The translations under genes and the position numbers were made by a program. Shown here piece by piece: positions 24,095 to 34,931 of a stretch of DNA of 64,000 bases (positions are counted from its first letter, which is position 1; each line of letters opens with the position of its first letter). The stretch is from Sambucus nigra (Eukaryota; Streptophyta; Magnoliopsida; Dipsacales; Adoxaceae). Where the stretch lies: assembly GCA_949130495.1 (NCBI GenBank), contig OX422222.1, positions 102,537,709-102,601,708 of the forward strand. The letters are read 5' to 3'. Under the pieces are notes generated by a model. The model saw only the letters and a list, made by a program, of their open reading frames with translations, searched no databases and had not been told where the DNA came from.

Positions 24095-24672
24095 AACTGG
24101 TATTAGAGAGGGTTATTTATCGCGTTTGATCTTATTTTCCCTCAAAAAATGTGCGCTATTTACTTTTTTTTGAAAAAAATCTAATTTTTAAAAATCGTCG
24201 CAATGTTTTTTTAATGAAAAATTATATAATCTCTTTGTTGATCGTAGTTGTTCATTGTTTATTGTGACAACTCCATGTTTGATATGTTTATTTGTTTCCA
24301 TGTCTATTTCGGTCAAATAAAAGGGGGAGAACAAAATTATGGGAGAGTTTTTACATTATGGGGGATATTTGAGATTTGATATTTGTTTTCATTTATGTTT
24401 ATCTCATTTCAAACTCTATATTTCACATAGGTATTTGCTTTGTCTCATGTGTGTAGGTACAAAGTTTGATGGTTATAGGATTGCACACCCTGATGAGAAA
24501 AGCTTGAAGATTTGAAGCTTTGTTGTTGATGATTTTGAAGAAACGTCTAGTCTTACATATTTAGTACCCTTTTAGTTTTGGGTTCATGGAAGGGTATTAG
24601 ATTTGTAAAGGCATTTTGATTTGATAATTAAAATGTTTTTATTTTGTACCGGCATAGACACAGGGGGAGATT
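24095..24672 (+). repeat. Short internal segment (578 bp)
   Basis: Same structure as 15094-15669: mutated primer site, gag start codons, then the 3' non-coding part and a purine tract. Confidence 0.8.
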
Positions 24673-25699
24673 TATAAGGACATTATTGTACATTGTCCAT
24701 TCACAATTGGTATGTTGTATTCCGATAGAATCGTCGAAGAATATTTAAGATCACATATGCAACAAGACAGAACCGAATATCAAGTATTCTTCAACAACAA
24801 GCCTCGATAGCATTAACTTTTGGAAAGTTGTATTTTTAATCCCTTAATGGTTCACTTAGAGTGTTGGATAATTTTTTAAAATATTTTCTAAGTGTTAGAG
24901 GGGAGTTTTTTGTCAAAAATATTTTCCTAAGTGGTGAGGCAGGCTGGAATAAAAAATTATTTTTCGCTGCATTCGTTCGAGCGACTTACGTGTCTCATTC
25001 GAGCGATATCCTCATGTCGCGTGAAGCTCGTTCGAGCGGCACGTGTCTTTGTTCGAGCGATTGCCTGATCTCGTTCGAGTGACACACCGCCCTAATGTTT
25101 TAATAAATAAAGTGTTAAAAATCTTTATTTTTCTTCAGAACACCTAAGAATTCTGTTCCACAAAAACTGCTTTGGCAGAAACGTTTGTCTTCTCATTTTT
25201 TAGAGTTTTAGGTTTGTTTTCAATTCACAAATCATCTCAATCTTTATGTGAATTGTTTTGGAAACCTAGAACACAATTTTGTGAAGTTCCTCTTGTAGAG
25301 AAGATCTATACCGTTGACTTATATGGCACTTAAGGGAGGTTCTGGGCTAACTCAATCGGGTATTTTCGGGCTGATTCAGATGGCGTGTTCGTGTGGATTG
25401 TTGAGGTTGTCCCAATGCTAACTCTAAAATGCGTGTCTATGTGATTGTTCTGCGGAATGATCATTGCGGACTTCATTGTAATCATTGTAGGCATTATAGC
25501 AAAATAAAAGGTTTTACCCGAAAGTTTTTTTTTCCTGAAATTTGTGAGTTAGACATTTTATTTGTGATGGTTTGACACACACGCGTAGTGGAACGTTTAG
25601 GGGTTGAATAAAGTTGATTTAAAAATTCAGGCCAATTAAATAAGTTTAAACAAGGAATTTACGAGTTTATTTATATCGATATCACACATACATTTTATA
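24673..25699 (+). repeat. Copia-type LTR 5
   Basis: A full copy starting TATAAGG and ending TTTTATA. Five TTCGAGCGAC-like motifs lie at about 24979-25085, followed by a TATA-like TAATAAATAAAG. Confidence 0.85.
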
Positions 25700-26276
25700 A
25701 ACTGGTATTAGAGAGGGTTATTTATCGCGTTTGATCTTGTTTTCCCCCAAAAAATGTGCGATATTGACTTTTTTTTGAAAAAAATCTAATTTTTAAAAAT
25801 CGTCACAATGTTTCTTAATGAAAACAAATATAATATCTTTATTGATCATAGTTGTTCATTGTTTATTGTGACAATTCCATGTTGGATATGTTTATTCGTT
25901 TCCATGTCTATTTTGGTCAAATAAAAGGGGGAGAAGAAAATTATGGGAGAGTTTCTACATTATGGGGGATATATGAAATTTGATATTTGTTTTCATTTAT
26001 GTTTATCTCATTTCAAACTCTATATGTCATAGGGGTATTTGCTTTATCTCATGTGTGTAGTTACAAAGTTTGATGGTTATTGGATTGCACACCCCGATGA
26101 GAAAAGTTTGAAGATTTGAAGCTTTGTTGTTCAAGATTTTGAAGAAAATTTTAGTCTTACATATTTAGTACCTTTTCAGTTTTGGGTTCATGGAAGGGTA
26201 TTAGATTTTTATAGGCGTTTTGATTTAATAATTCACATGTTTTTATTTTGTATCGGCATAGACATAGGAGGAGATT
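25700..26276 (+). repeat. Short internal segment (577 bp)
   Basis: Primer site TGGTATTAGAG, the gag start, and the 3' non-coding part, as in the other units. Confidence 0.8.
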
Positions 26277-27294
26277 TATAAGTACATTATTGTACACTGT
26301 CCATTCAGAATTGAGTATGTCGTATTCTTCTACAAATGTCGAAGAATGTTTAAGATCGCATATGCAACAAAACATATCCAAATATCTAGTATTCTTAAAC
26401 AACACGCATCTACAGGATTAACTTTTTTAAGGTTGTGTTTTTAATCCCTTAATGGTTCACTTAGAGTGTTGAATTATTTTTTGAAAATTTTCTAAGCGTT
26501 GGAGTGGAGTTTTTCATCAAAAATAATTTTATAAGTGTTGAGGCGGACTGCAATAAAAAATTATTTTTTGCTTCATTCATTCGAGCGACATCCTCATGTC
26601 GTGTGAAGCTCCTTCGAGCGACACGTGTCTTTGTTCTAGAGATTGTCTGATCTTGTTGGAGTGACACGCCGCCCTAATGTTTTTATAAATAAAGTGTTAA
26701 ACAACTTGATTTTTCTTTATATGACCTGAGAATTCTGTTCCACGAAAACTGTTTTGGCAGAAACATTTGTCTTCTCATTTTTGAGAGTTTTAGCTTTGTG
26801 TTCAAGTCACAAATCATCTCAATCTTTATGTGAATTGTTTTAGAACCGTAGAACACAATTTTGTGAAGTTTACCTTGTAGAGAAGATCTATACTACTGAT
26901 TTATGTTCCACTCAAGCGAGGTACTGGGCTAACTAAATAGGGAATACTCGCGGGTATTTCTGGGTTGTTTCAGATTGTGTGTTCGTGTGGATTGTTGAGG
27001 TTGTCCCATTGCTGACTCTAATATGCGTGTTTATGTGATTATTCTACGGAATGATTATTGCGGATTTGTTTGTAACCATTGTAAGCATTAAAGTGAAATA
27101 AAAGGTGTTTCTCGAAAGGGTTTTTTTCCCTAAAATTTGTGAGTTAGACATTTTATTTGTGATGGTTTGACACACACGCGTAGTGGAACGTTTAGGGGTT
27201 GAATAAATTTGATTTAAAAATTGAGTCCAATTAAATAAGTTTAAACGGGGACTTTGTGAGTTTATTTATATCGATATCACACATACATTTTACA
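26277..27294 (+). repeat. Copia-type LTR 6
   Basis: A full copy starting TATAAGT and ending TTTTACA. The motif block is shortened: one TTCGAGCGAC copy is missing compared with LTR 5. Confidence 0.85.
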
Positions 27295-27871
27295 AATTGG
27301 TATTAGTGAGGGTTCTTTATCACGTTTAGTCTTATTTTCACCCAAAAATTGTGCGATATTGACTTTTTTTTTTAGAAAAATCTGATTTTTAAAAATCGTC
27401 GCAATGTTTCTTAATGAAAACTTAGATAATCTCTTTATTGATCGTAGTTGTTCCTTGTTTATTGTGACAACTCCATGTTTGATATGTTTATTCGTTTCCA
27501 TGTCTATTTGGTCAAATAAAAGGGGGAGAACAAAATTATGGGAGAGTTTTTACATTATGGGGGATATTTGAGATTTGATATTTGTTTTAATTTATGTTTA
27601 TCTCATTTCAAACTCTATATTTTATAGAGGTATTTGCTTTGTCTCATGTGTGTAGGTACAAAGTTTGATGGTTATTAGAATGCACACCCTAATGAGAAAA
27701 GCGTAAAGATTTGAAGTATTGTTGTTGAAGATTTTGTAGAAAATTTTAGTCTTTCATATTTAGTACCATTTCAGTTTTAGGGTCATGGAGGGGCATTAGA
27801 TTTGTATAGGCGTTTTGAGTTGATAATTCAAATAGTTTTATTTTGTATCGGCATAGATGTAGGGAGAGATT
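27295..27871 (+). repeat. Short internal segment (577 bp)
   Basis: Primer site altered to TGGTATTAGTG; the rest as in the other units. Confidence 0.8.
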
Positions 27872-28884
27872 TATAAGTACATTATTGTACACTGTCCATT
27901 CACAATTGAGTATGTTGTATTCTTATACAACCGTCGAGAATGTTTAAGATCAAATATGCAACAAGACAGATTCGAATATTAAGTATTCTTCAATAACAAG
28001 CCTCGATAGGATTTACTTTTGTAAGGTTGTGTTTTTAATCCCTTAAAGGTTCACTTAGAGTGTTGGATAATTTTCTGAAATTTTTTCTAAGTGTTGGAGT
28101 GGAGTTTTTCATCAAAAATATTTTTCTCTTCAGTCGTTCGAGCAATTTATGTGTCTCATTCGAGCAACGTATTCATGTCGCGTGAAGGTCATTCGAGCAA
28201 CACATGTCTTTGTTCGAGCGACTGCCTGATCGCGTTCGAGTGACACGCCGCCCTAACATTTTTATAAATAAAGTGTTAATCAATTTTATTTTCCTTTAGA
28301 AGACCTGAGAATTCTATTCCACGAAAACTGCTTTGGCAGAAACGTTTGCCTTTTCATTTTTGAGAGTTTTAGCTTTGTTTTCAATTCATAAATCATCTCA
28401 ATCTTTATGTGAATTGTTTTGGAATCCTAGGACACAATTTCGTGAAGTTTCTCTTGTAGAGAAGATCTATACTGCTGATTTATGTGCCACTTAAGGGAGG
28501 TACTGGGCTAACTCAATAGGGAATACTCGCGGGTATTTCTGGGATGATTCGGATTGCGTGTTTGTGTGGATTGTTGAGATTGTCCCATTGCTGACTCTAA
28601 AATGCTTGTCTCTGTGATTGTTCTACGAGATGATTATTTCAGAATTCATAGTAATCCTTGTAAGCATTATAGTGAAATAAAAGGTTTTACTCAAAAGGTT
28701 GTTTTTCCTGAAATCTGTGATTTAGACATTTTATTTGTGATGGTTTGATACACACACACACACACACATGTAGTTGAACGTTTAGGGGTTGAATTAGTTT
28801 GATTTAAAAATCGACTCCAATTAAATAAGTTTAAACTGGGAATTTGCGAGTTTATTTATATCGATATCACATATACATTTTACA
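27872..28884 (+). repeat. Copia-type LTR 7
   Basis: Starts TATAAGT and lacks about 40 bases upstream of the motif block (ATATTTTTCT joins directly to CTTCAGTCG). LTR 8 shares this deletion. A CA microsatellite lies near 28751-28769. Confidence 0.85.
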
Positions 28885-29432
28885 AATTGGTATCAGAGAG
28901 GGTTATTTATCGCGTTTAATCTTGTTTTCCCCCAAAAATTGTGCGATATTGACTTTTTTTTTTAAATCTGATTTTAAAAATTCTTCGCAATGTTTCCTAA
29001 TGAAAACTTATATAATCTCTTTGTTGATTGTAGTTGTTCCTTGTTTATTATGACAACTCCATGTTTGATAAGTTTATTCGTTTCCATGTCTATTTAGATG
29101 AAATTAAATGGGGAGAAAAAAAGTATGGGAGATATTTGAGATTTGAGATTTGATATTTGTTTTGATTTATGTTTATCTCATTTCAAACTCGATATGTCAC
29201 AGAAGTATTCTCTTTGTCTCATGTGTCTATGTACAAAGTTTGATGGTTATTGGATTGCACACCCTAATGAGCAAAGATTGAAGATTTGAAGATTTTGAAG
29301 AAAGGTTTAGTCTTACATATTTAGTACCTTTTCAGTTTTGGGTTCATGGAAGGGTATTAGATTTGTAAAGGAGTTTTGAGTTGATAATTCAAATGTTTAT
29401 ATTTTGTACCGGCATAGACGTAAGGGGAGATT
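28885..29432 (+). repeat. Short internal segment (548 bp)
   Basis: Keeps an intact TGGTATCAGAG primer site. It carries a deletion around the first purine tract, shared with the next internal segment. Confidence 0.8.
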
Positions 29433-30443
29433 TATAAGGACATTATTGTACACTATCCATTCAAAATTGAGTATGTCGTATTCCTCGACAACCGTCGAGA
29501 ATGTTTAAGATCACATATGCAACAAGACAGATTCGAATATTAAGTATTCTTCAATAACAAGCCTCGATAGGATTTACTTTTGTAAGGTTGTGTTTTTAAT
29601 CCCTTAAAGGTTCACTTAGAGTGTTGGATAATTTTCTGAAATTTTTTCTAAGTGTTGGAGTGGAGTTTTTCGTCAAAAATATTTTTCTCTTCAGTCGTTC
29701 GAGCAATTTATGTGTCTCATTCGAGCAACGTATTCATGTCGCGTGAAGGTCATTCGAGCGACACATGTCTTTGTTCGAGCGACTGCCTGATCGCGTTCGA
29801 GTGACACGCCGCCCTAACATTTTTATAAATAAAGTGTTAATCAATTTTATTTTCCTTTAGAAGACCTGAGAATTCTATTCCACGAAAACTGCTTTGGCAG
29901 AAACGTTTGTCTTTTCATTTTTGAGAGTTTTAGCTTTGTTTTCAATTCATAAATCATCTCAATCTTTATGTGAATTGTTTTGGAATCCTAGGACACAATT
30001 TCGTGAAGTTTCTCTTGTAGAGAAGATCTATACTGCTGATTTATGTGCCACTTAAGGGAGGTACTGGGCTAACTCAATAGGGAATACTCGCGGGTATTTC
30101 TGGGCTGATTCGGATTGCGTGTTTGTGTGGATTGTTGAGATTGTCCCATTGCTGACTCTAAAATGCTTGTCTCTGTGATTGTTATACGAGATGATTATTT
30201 CAGAATTCATAGTAATCCTTGTAAGCATTATAGTGAAATAAAAGGTTTTACTCAAAAGGTTTTTTTTCCTGAAATCTGTGATTTAGACATTTTATTTGTG
30301 ATGGTTTGATACACACACACACACACATGTAGTTGAACGTTTAGGGGTTGAATTAGTTTGATTTAAAAATTGACTCCAATTAAATAAGTTTAAACTGGGA
30401 ATTTGCGAGTTTATTTATATCGATATCACATATACATTTTACA
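29433..30443 (+). repeat. Copia-type LTR 8
   Basis: Nearly identical to LTR 7, including the shared ~40-base deletion and the CA run, which is a little shorter here. Confidence 0.85.
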
Positions 30444-30991
30444 AATTGGTATCAGAGAGGGTTATTTATCGCGTTTAATCTTGTTTTCCCCCAAAAATTG
30501 TGCGATATTGACTTTTTTTTTAAAATCTGATTTTAAAAATTCTTCGCAATGTTTCCTAATGAAAACTTATATAATCTCTTTGTTGATTGTAGTTGTTCCT
30601 TGTTTATTGTGACAACTCCATGTTTGATAAGTTTATTCGTTTCCATGTCTATTTCGATGAAATTAAATGGGGAGAAAAAAAGTATGGGAGATATTTGAGA
30701 TTTGAGATTTGATATTTGTTTTGATTTATGTTTATCTCATTTCAAACTCGATATGTCACAGAAGTATTCTCTTTGTCTCATGTGTCTATGTACAAAGTTT
30801 GATGGTTATTGGATTGCACACCCTAATGAGCAAAGATTGAAGATTTGAAGATTTTGAAGAAAGGTTTAGTCTTACATATTTAGTACCTTTTCAGTTTTGG
30901 GTTCATGGAAGGGTATTAGATTTGTAAAGGCGTTTTGATTTGATAATTCTAATGTTTATATTTTGTACCGGCATAGACGTAAGGGGAGATT
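30444..30991 (+). repeat. Short internal segment (548 bp)
   Basis: Nearly identical to 28885-29432. Confidence 0.8.
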
Positions 30992-32040
30992 TATAAGGAC
31001 ATTATTGTACACTATCCATTCAAAATTGAGTATGTCGTATTCCTCGACAACCTTCGAAGAATGTTTAAGATCACACATGCAACAAGACAGATCCGAATAT
31101 TAAGTATTCTTCAATAACAAGTCTCGACAGGATTTACTTTTGTAAGGTTGTGTTTTTAATCCCTTAAAGGTTCACTTAGAGTGTTGGATAATTTTTTAAA
31201 ATTTTTTCTAAGTGTTGGAGTGGAGTTTTTCGTCAAAAATATTTTTCTAAGTGTTGAGGCGGATTGGAATAATTTTTTTTTCGCTTCTGTCGTTCAAGCG
31301 ATTTACGTGTCTCATTCGAGCGACATCCTCATGTCGCGTGAAGCTCATTCGAGTGACATATGTCTTTGTTCGAGCGACTGCCTGATCTCGTTTGAGTGAC
31401 ACGCCGCCCTAACGTTTTTATAAATAAAGTGTTAAACAACTTTAATTTTCTTCAGAAGACCTAAGAATTCTTTTCCACAAAAACTGCTCTGGCAGAAACG
31501 TTTGTCTTTTTTTTTTTTTGAGAGCTTGAGCTTTGTTTCCAATTCACAAATCATCTCAATCTTTATGTGAATTGTTTTGGAACCCTAAAACACAATTTTG
31601 TGAAGTTTCTCTTGTAAAGAAGATCTATACAGCTGATTTATGTTCCACTTAAGGGAGGTACTGGGCTAACTCAATAGGGAATACTCGCGGGTATTTCTGG
31701 GCTGATTCGGATTACGTGTTCATGTGGATTGTTGAGGTTGTCCCATTACTGAATCTAAAATGCATGTCTATGTGATTGTTCTGCGGAATGATCATTGCGG
31801 ATTTCATTGTAATCGTTGTAAGCATTATAGTGAAATAAAAGGTTTCACCCGAATGGTTTTTTTTCTTGAAATCTGTGAGTTAGACATTTTATTTGTGATG
31901 GTTTGACACACACACACACACACATGTTGTCGAATGTTTAGGGGTTGAATAAATTTGATTTAAAAATTGACTCTTACTGAATAATTTTAAACTGGGAATT
32001 TTCTAGTTTGTTTAAATCGATATCAGACATACATTTTACA
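30992..32040 (+). repeat. Copia-type LTR 9
   Basis: Starts TATAAGG and ends TTTTACA. It lacks the deletion seen in LTRs 7 and 8, although its first ~200 bases closely match them. Confidence 0.85.
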
Positions 32041-32607
32041 AATTGGTATCAGAGGGGATTAGTTATCGCGTTTGATCTTGTTTTCCCCAAAAAATTGTGC
32101 GATATTGACTTTTTTTTTAAATCTGATTTTTAAAAGTCTTCGCAATGTTTCTGAATGAAAACTTATATAATCTCTTTGTTGATCGTAGTTGTTTCTTTTT
32201 TATTGTGACAACTCCTTGTTTGATATGTTTATTCATTTTCATGTCTATTTCGATCAAATAAAAGGGGGAGAACAAAATTATGGGCGAGTTTTTACATTAT
32301 GGGGGATATTTGAGACTTGATATTTATTTTGATTTATGTTTATCTCATTTTAAACTCAATACGTCATGAAGGTATTTTTGTTTGTCTCATGTGTGTAGGT
32401 AAAATTTTTGATGGTTATTGGATTGCACACCCTTATGAGAAAAGCTTGAAGATTTATTGTTGAAGATTTTGAAGAAAAGTTTAGTCCGACATGTTTAGTA
32501 ACTTTCTGAGTTTTCGGTTCATGGAAGGGTATTAGATTTGTATAGGTGTTTTGAATTGATAATTCAGATGTTTTTGTTTTGTACGGACATAGACATAAGG
32601 GAAGATT
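32041..32607 (+). repeat. Short internal segment (567 bp)
   Basis: Intact primer site TGGTATCAGAG at 32044-32054, the gag start, the 3' non-coding part, and a purine tract directly before LTR 10. Confidence 0.8.
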
Positions 32608-32931
32608 TGTAAGGACATTATTGTACATTGTCCATTCACAATTGAGTATGTTGTATACCGTTAAAACCGTCGAAGAATGTTCAAGATCACATATGCAACA
32701 AGACGAATCCGTATAGCAAGTATTTTTCAAGAACAATCCTCTACATGATTAACTTTCGTAAGGTTGTGTTTTTAATACCTTAATGGTTCACTTAGAGTGT
32801 TGAGATAATTTTTTCGAGAATTTTTCTAAGTGTTGGATTTGTGTTTTTAATTAAAAATATTTTTCTAAGTGTTGAGGCAGAGTGGAATAACAATACTTTT
32901 TCACTTTAGTCGTTCGAGTGACACTACACCA
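32608..32931 (+). repeat. Copia-type LTR 10, cut by the CACTA element
   Basis: The first 324 bases of an LTR with an intact TGTAAGG start. It shares GTATACCGTT- and TTCAAGATCAC-type variants with LTR 1. The remaining ~700 bases were not found anywhere to the right. Confidence 0.8.
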
Positions 32932-33205
32932 AAATGTTCAAATTATCACTTTTCCAGCCGACCAGCTTTGTCACGGTCAACGACCGTGCCAAAAAAACAC
33001 GCATTTTTTGTCACGATCATTGACCGTGACAAGTCCGTGAGAAATGTTATTGTCATGGGGTCGTGACAACTGTTATAGTCACAGGCTTGTTACGGTTAAT
33101 GATCGTAACAAAAATTTATTTTTTTTGTCACGGACGTGTTACGGTCAATGACCGTGACATTCTTAAAAACTCATCACGTTCGTTGACTGTGACACATCCG
33201 TGATG
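32932..33205. repeat. CACTA terminus and palindromic subterminal repeats
   Basis: After CACTACACC, at least four copies of a GTCACGGTCAATGACCGTGAC-like unit (inverted-repeat structure) occur at about 32969, 33010, 33088 and 33133. Subterminal repeats of this kind are transposase-binding sites in En/Spm elements. Confidence 0.75.
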
Positions 33206-33261
33206 ACTTTCTCAGTAAAAAAAACCTCCCCTCCTTATTTTCCCACTATTTTGGTTTCCCC

Positions 33262-33480
33262 CTATTCTCTCTCTCTCTCTCTCATTTGTGTGTATATGAA
33301 TATGTTTGTATGTGTGCGTGTGTGTGGTGTGATACATGTGTGGATGTGTGTGTTGCGTGTGTGTGCAGAGTGTGTGGGTGTGTGTGTGTTACGTGCGTGT
33401 GTGCATGGGGTGGGGGGGTGGAGGGGGTGGGGTTGGGGTAGGGCTAGGGGGTGGGGGTGGGGGGCATTGCGTATGATTGT
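33262..33480. repeat. Low-complexity CT, GT and G-rich stretch
   Basis: A short CT run (33269-33282) is followed by imperfect GT repeats and a strongly G-rich segment (about 33405-33465). The open frames here are repeat artefacts. Confidence 0.85.
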
Positions 33481-34171
33481 GTAGTGTGCATGTGTGTGCC
33501 CTTAAGTATAAATACCCAAATATTATTGGCTAATACATAATGATAACTAATTAATCCTTGATTTCATACGTAAATGTTTAGGAGGCTTAAAGTTCAATTT
33601 GATATTTTTCTCACAGAAGAGTCATAATAGGGACTGAAATTGGGACTAATTGAATATAATTTAGTTAGGAGCCTTTAGATTCCCCTTATTAATTGTTGGT
33701 TTTAAATTAGTAAGTGGTTAGTTTGAATTAGTTCTTAGGATTTTTAGTAACTATGCATATTATGAGTTAGATGTTGTTGTTTTGGAATTCAAAATTGAGT
33801 TGATAAACATTAATATTACATCGTTATAGTTGAAACGAATAAATTGATTAATAAAATATCTATTGCTACTTTCATATGCAAGTAGGATTGCCCCTCATTA
33901 AGAGATAGTTGTTGAGATTCGAAGAAAATTTAATTGTATAGCTTTAATAAAATCAACTGTATACTTTAATAGTAACATTAATTGTATAGCTTTAATTGTA
34001 TAGTTTTAATGATGATATATTTATAAGACGTGATGAAATTAATTAATTGAGTAGATGAATTTAAAGGAGTACTGGATACATATTTGTTGGTTTGTTGTTG
34101 TTGGATTATAGTGGACCGATGTTGGGGTAGTTAATTTATGAAGTGGCATGACCACTGGATTACAATAAAAT

Positions 34172-34187
34172 GGGGGGGGGGGGGGGG
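34172..34187. repeat. Poly-G tract (16 G)
   Basis: A homopolymer of about 16 G inside the CACTA 5' region; the exact length may be affected by sequencing. Confidence 0.8.
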
Positions 34188-34520
34188 AGTTTTCAATTTT
34201 TCTCAAAAATAACTTAATGTCACGAACAATATATTATTAAATCATATGTATAGTATGTTTCATTTATGATAATTAAATGAAACATACATGAAATTACATA
34301 AAGTGCGCATATATACTACCCTTCTAGTTCTTATGCGTACGCATTCAATAGCCCTTAGACCCGTTCGACGGTAATACCCCTGTAATGAGATCTCTCGAAT
34401 TGTCCCATTTGGACAGTTTGGGACTACATAATTTCTATATAGTAATATTCTTAGTGGCTTAAAGTTGTTACTTTTAGAGGAAGTTCTGTAGCCGTATCCT
34501 AATGTTCTTTGGGTAGATAC

Positions 34521-34586
34521 TAGATTGGAAAATGTGAGTGTTATTTCAATTGATCAATTAAAATAACACTCACACTTGCCAATCTA
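34521..34586. repeat. 66-base near-perfect palindrome
   Basis: The arms run TAGATTGG...GTGAGTGTTATTT and its inverse AAATAACACTCAC...CCAATCTA, with about two mismatches, around an AATTGATCAATT centre. Transcribed, this would fold into one long hairpin. Confidence 0.75.
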
Positions 34587-34931
34587 CTTCGTGTACTTGG
34601 AGAACTATGGGGATATACTGTCAATTGTTTCTCAAATCCTAACAATGTGCATGACTTGTTAAGTATATTACAGAAATATGCAGTCTTGAATTGGATAGGA
34701 CCACTCACCCGTTAGAGGAGATGGAGGAAATAGGAATTACTATTATAAGTTAAATTTGAATTTGAAATTTAAAAATCGATTATAAATAAGACATAATTAA
34801 ATGAAACATATTATAAATCTAAGTTTTCTTTATACTAATCCATGAATATACGCTTCTTACCTTTAATAAGTGATTGTTTGTAGTATCTGTGATTGGATAT
34901 CCTAAATACAAAGAGTGGATGTGTGAGATAA

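Larger units (their letters stand above)
9278..32931 (+). mobile_element. Tandem array of ten Copia-type LTRs with eight internal segments
   Basis: Ten head-to-tail LTRs of about 1.01-1.05 kb are separated by internal segments. Each complete LTR is followed two or three bases later by a primer-binding site like TGGTATCAGAG (initiator-Met tRNA). Each internal segment ends in a purine tract (GGGGGAGATT-like). LTR starts are 9278, 14055, 15670, a truncated copy resuming at 23125, 24673, 26277, 27872, 29433, 30992 and 32608. The first internal segment is 3.7 kb with a decayed gag; the seven other visible ones are 548-578 bases. Unit spacing is 1.56-1.62 kb. A Tat-like element splits the array and a CACTA element breaks its right end. 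No pol domain was found, so mobility would need proteins from elsewhere. Confidence 0.85.
33481..34931. other. Non-coding CACTA 5' region
   Basis: AT-rich sequence with no domain, between the subterminal repeats and the transposase remnant. It includes a G homopolymer and a 66-base palindrome, listed separately. Any first exon of the transposase was not identified. Confidence 0.5.

Noticed and set aside
33200..33484. A 94-codon frame rich in Cys, Val and Gly.
   Set aside because: It comes from GT- and G-rich low-complexity DNA in the CACTA element.
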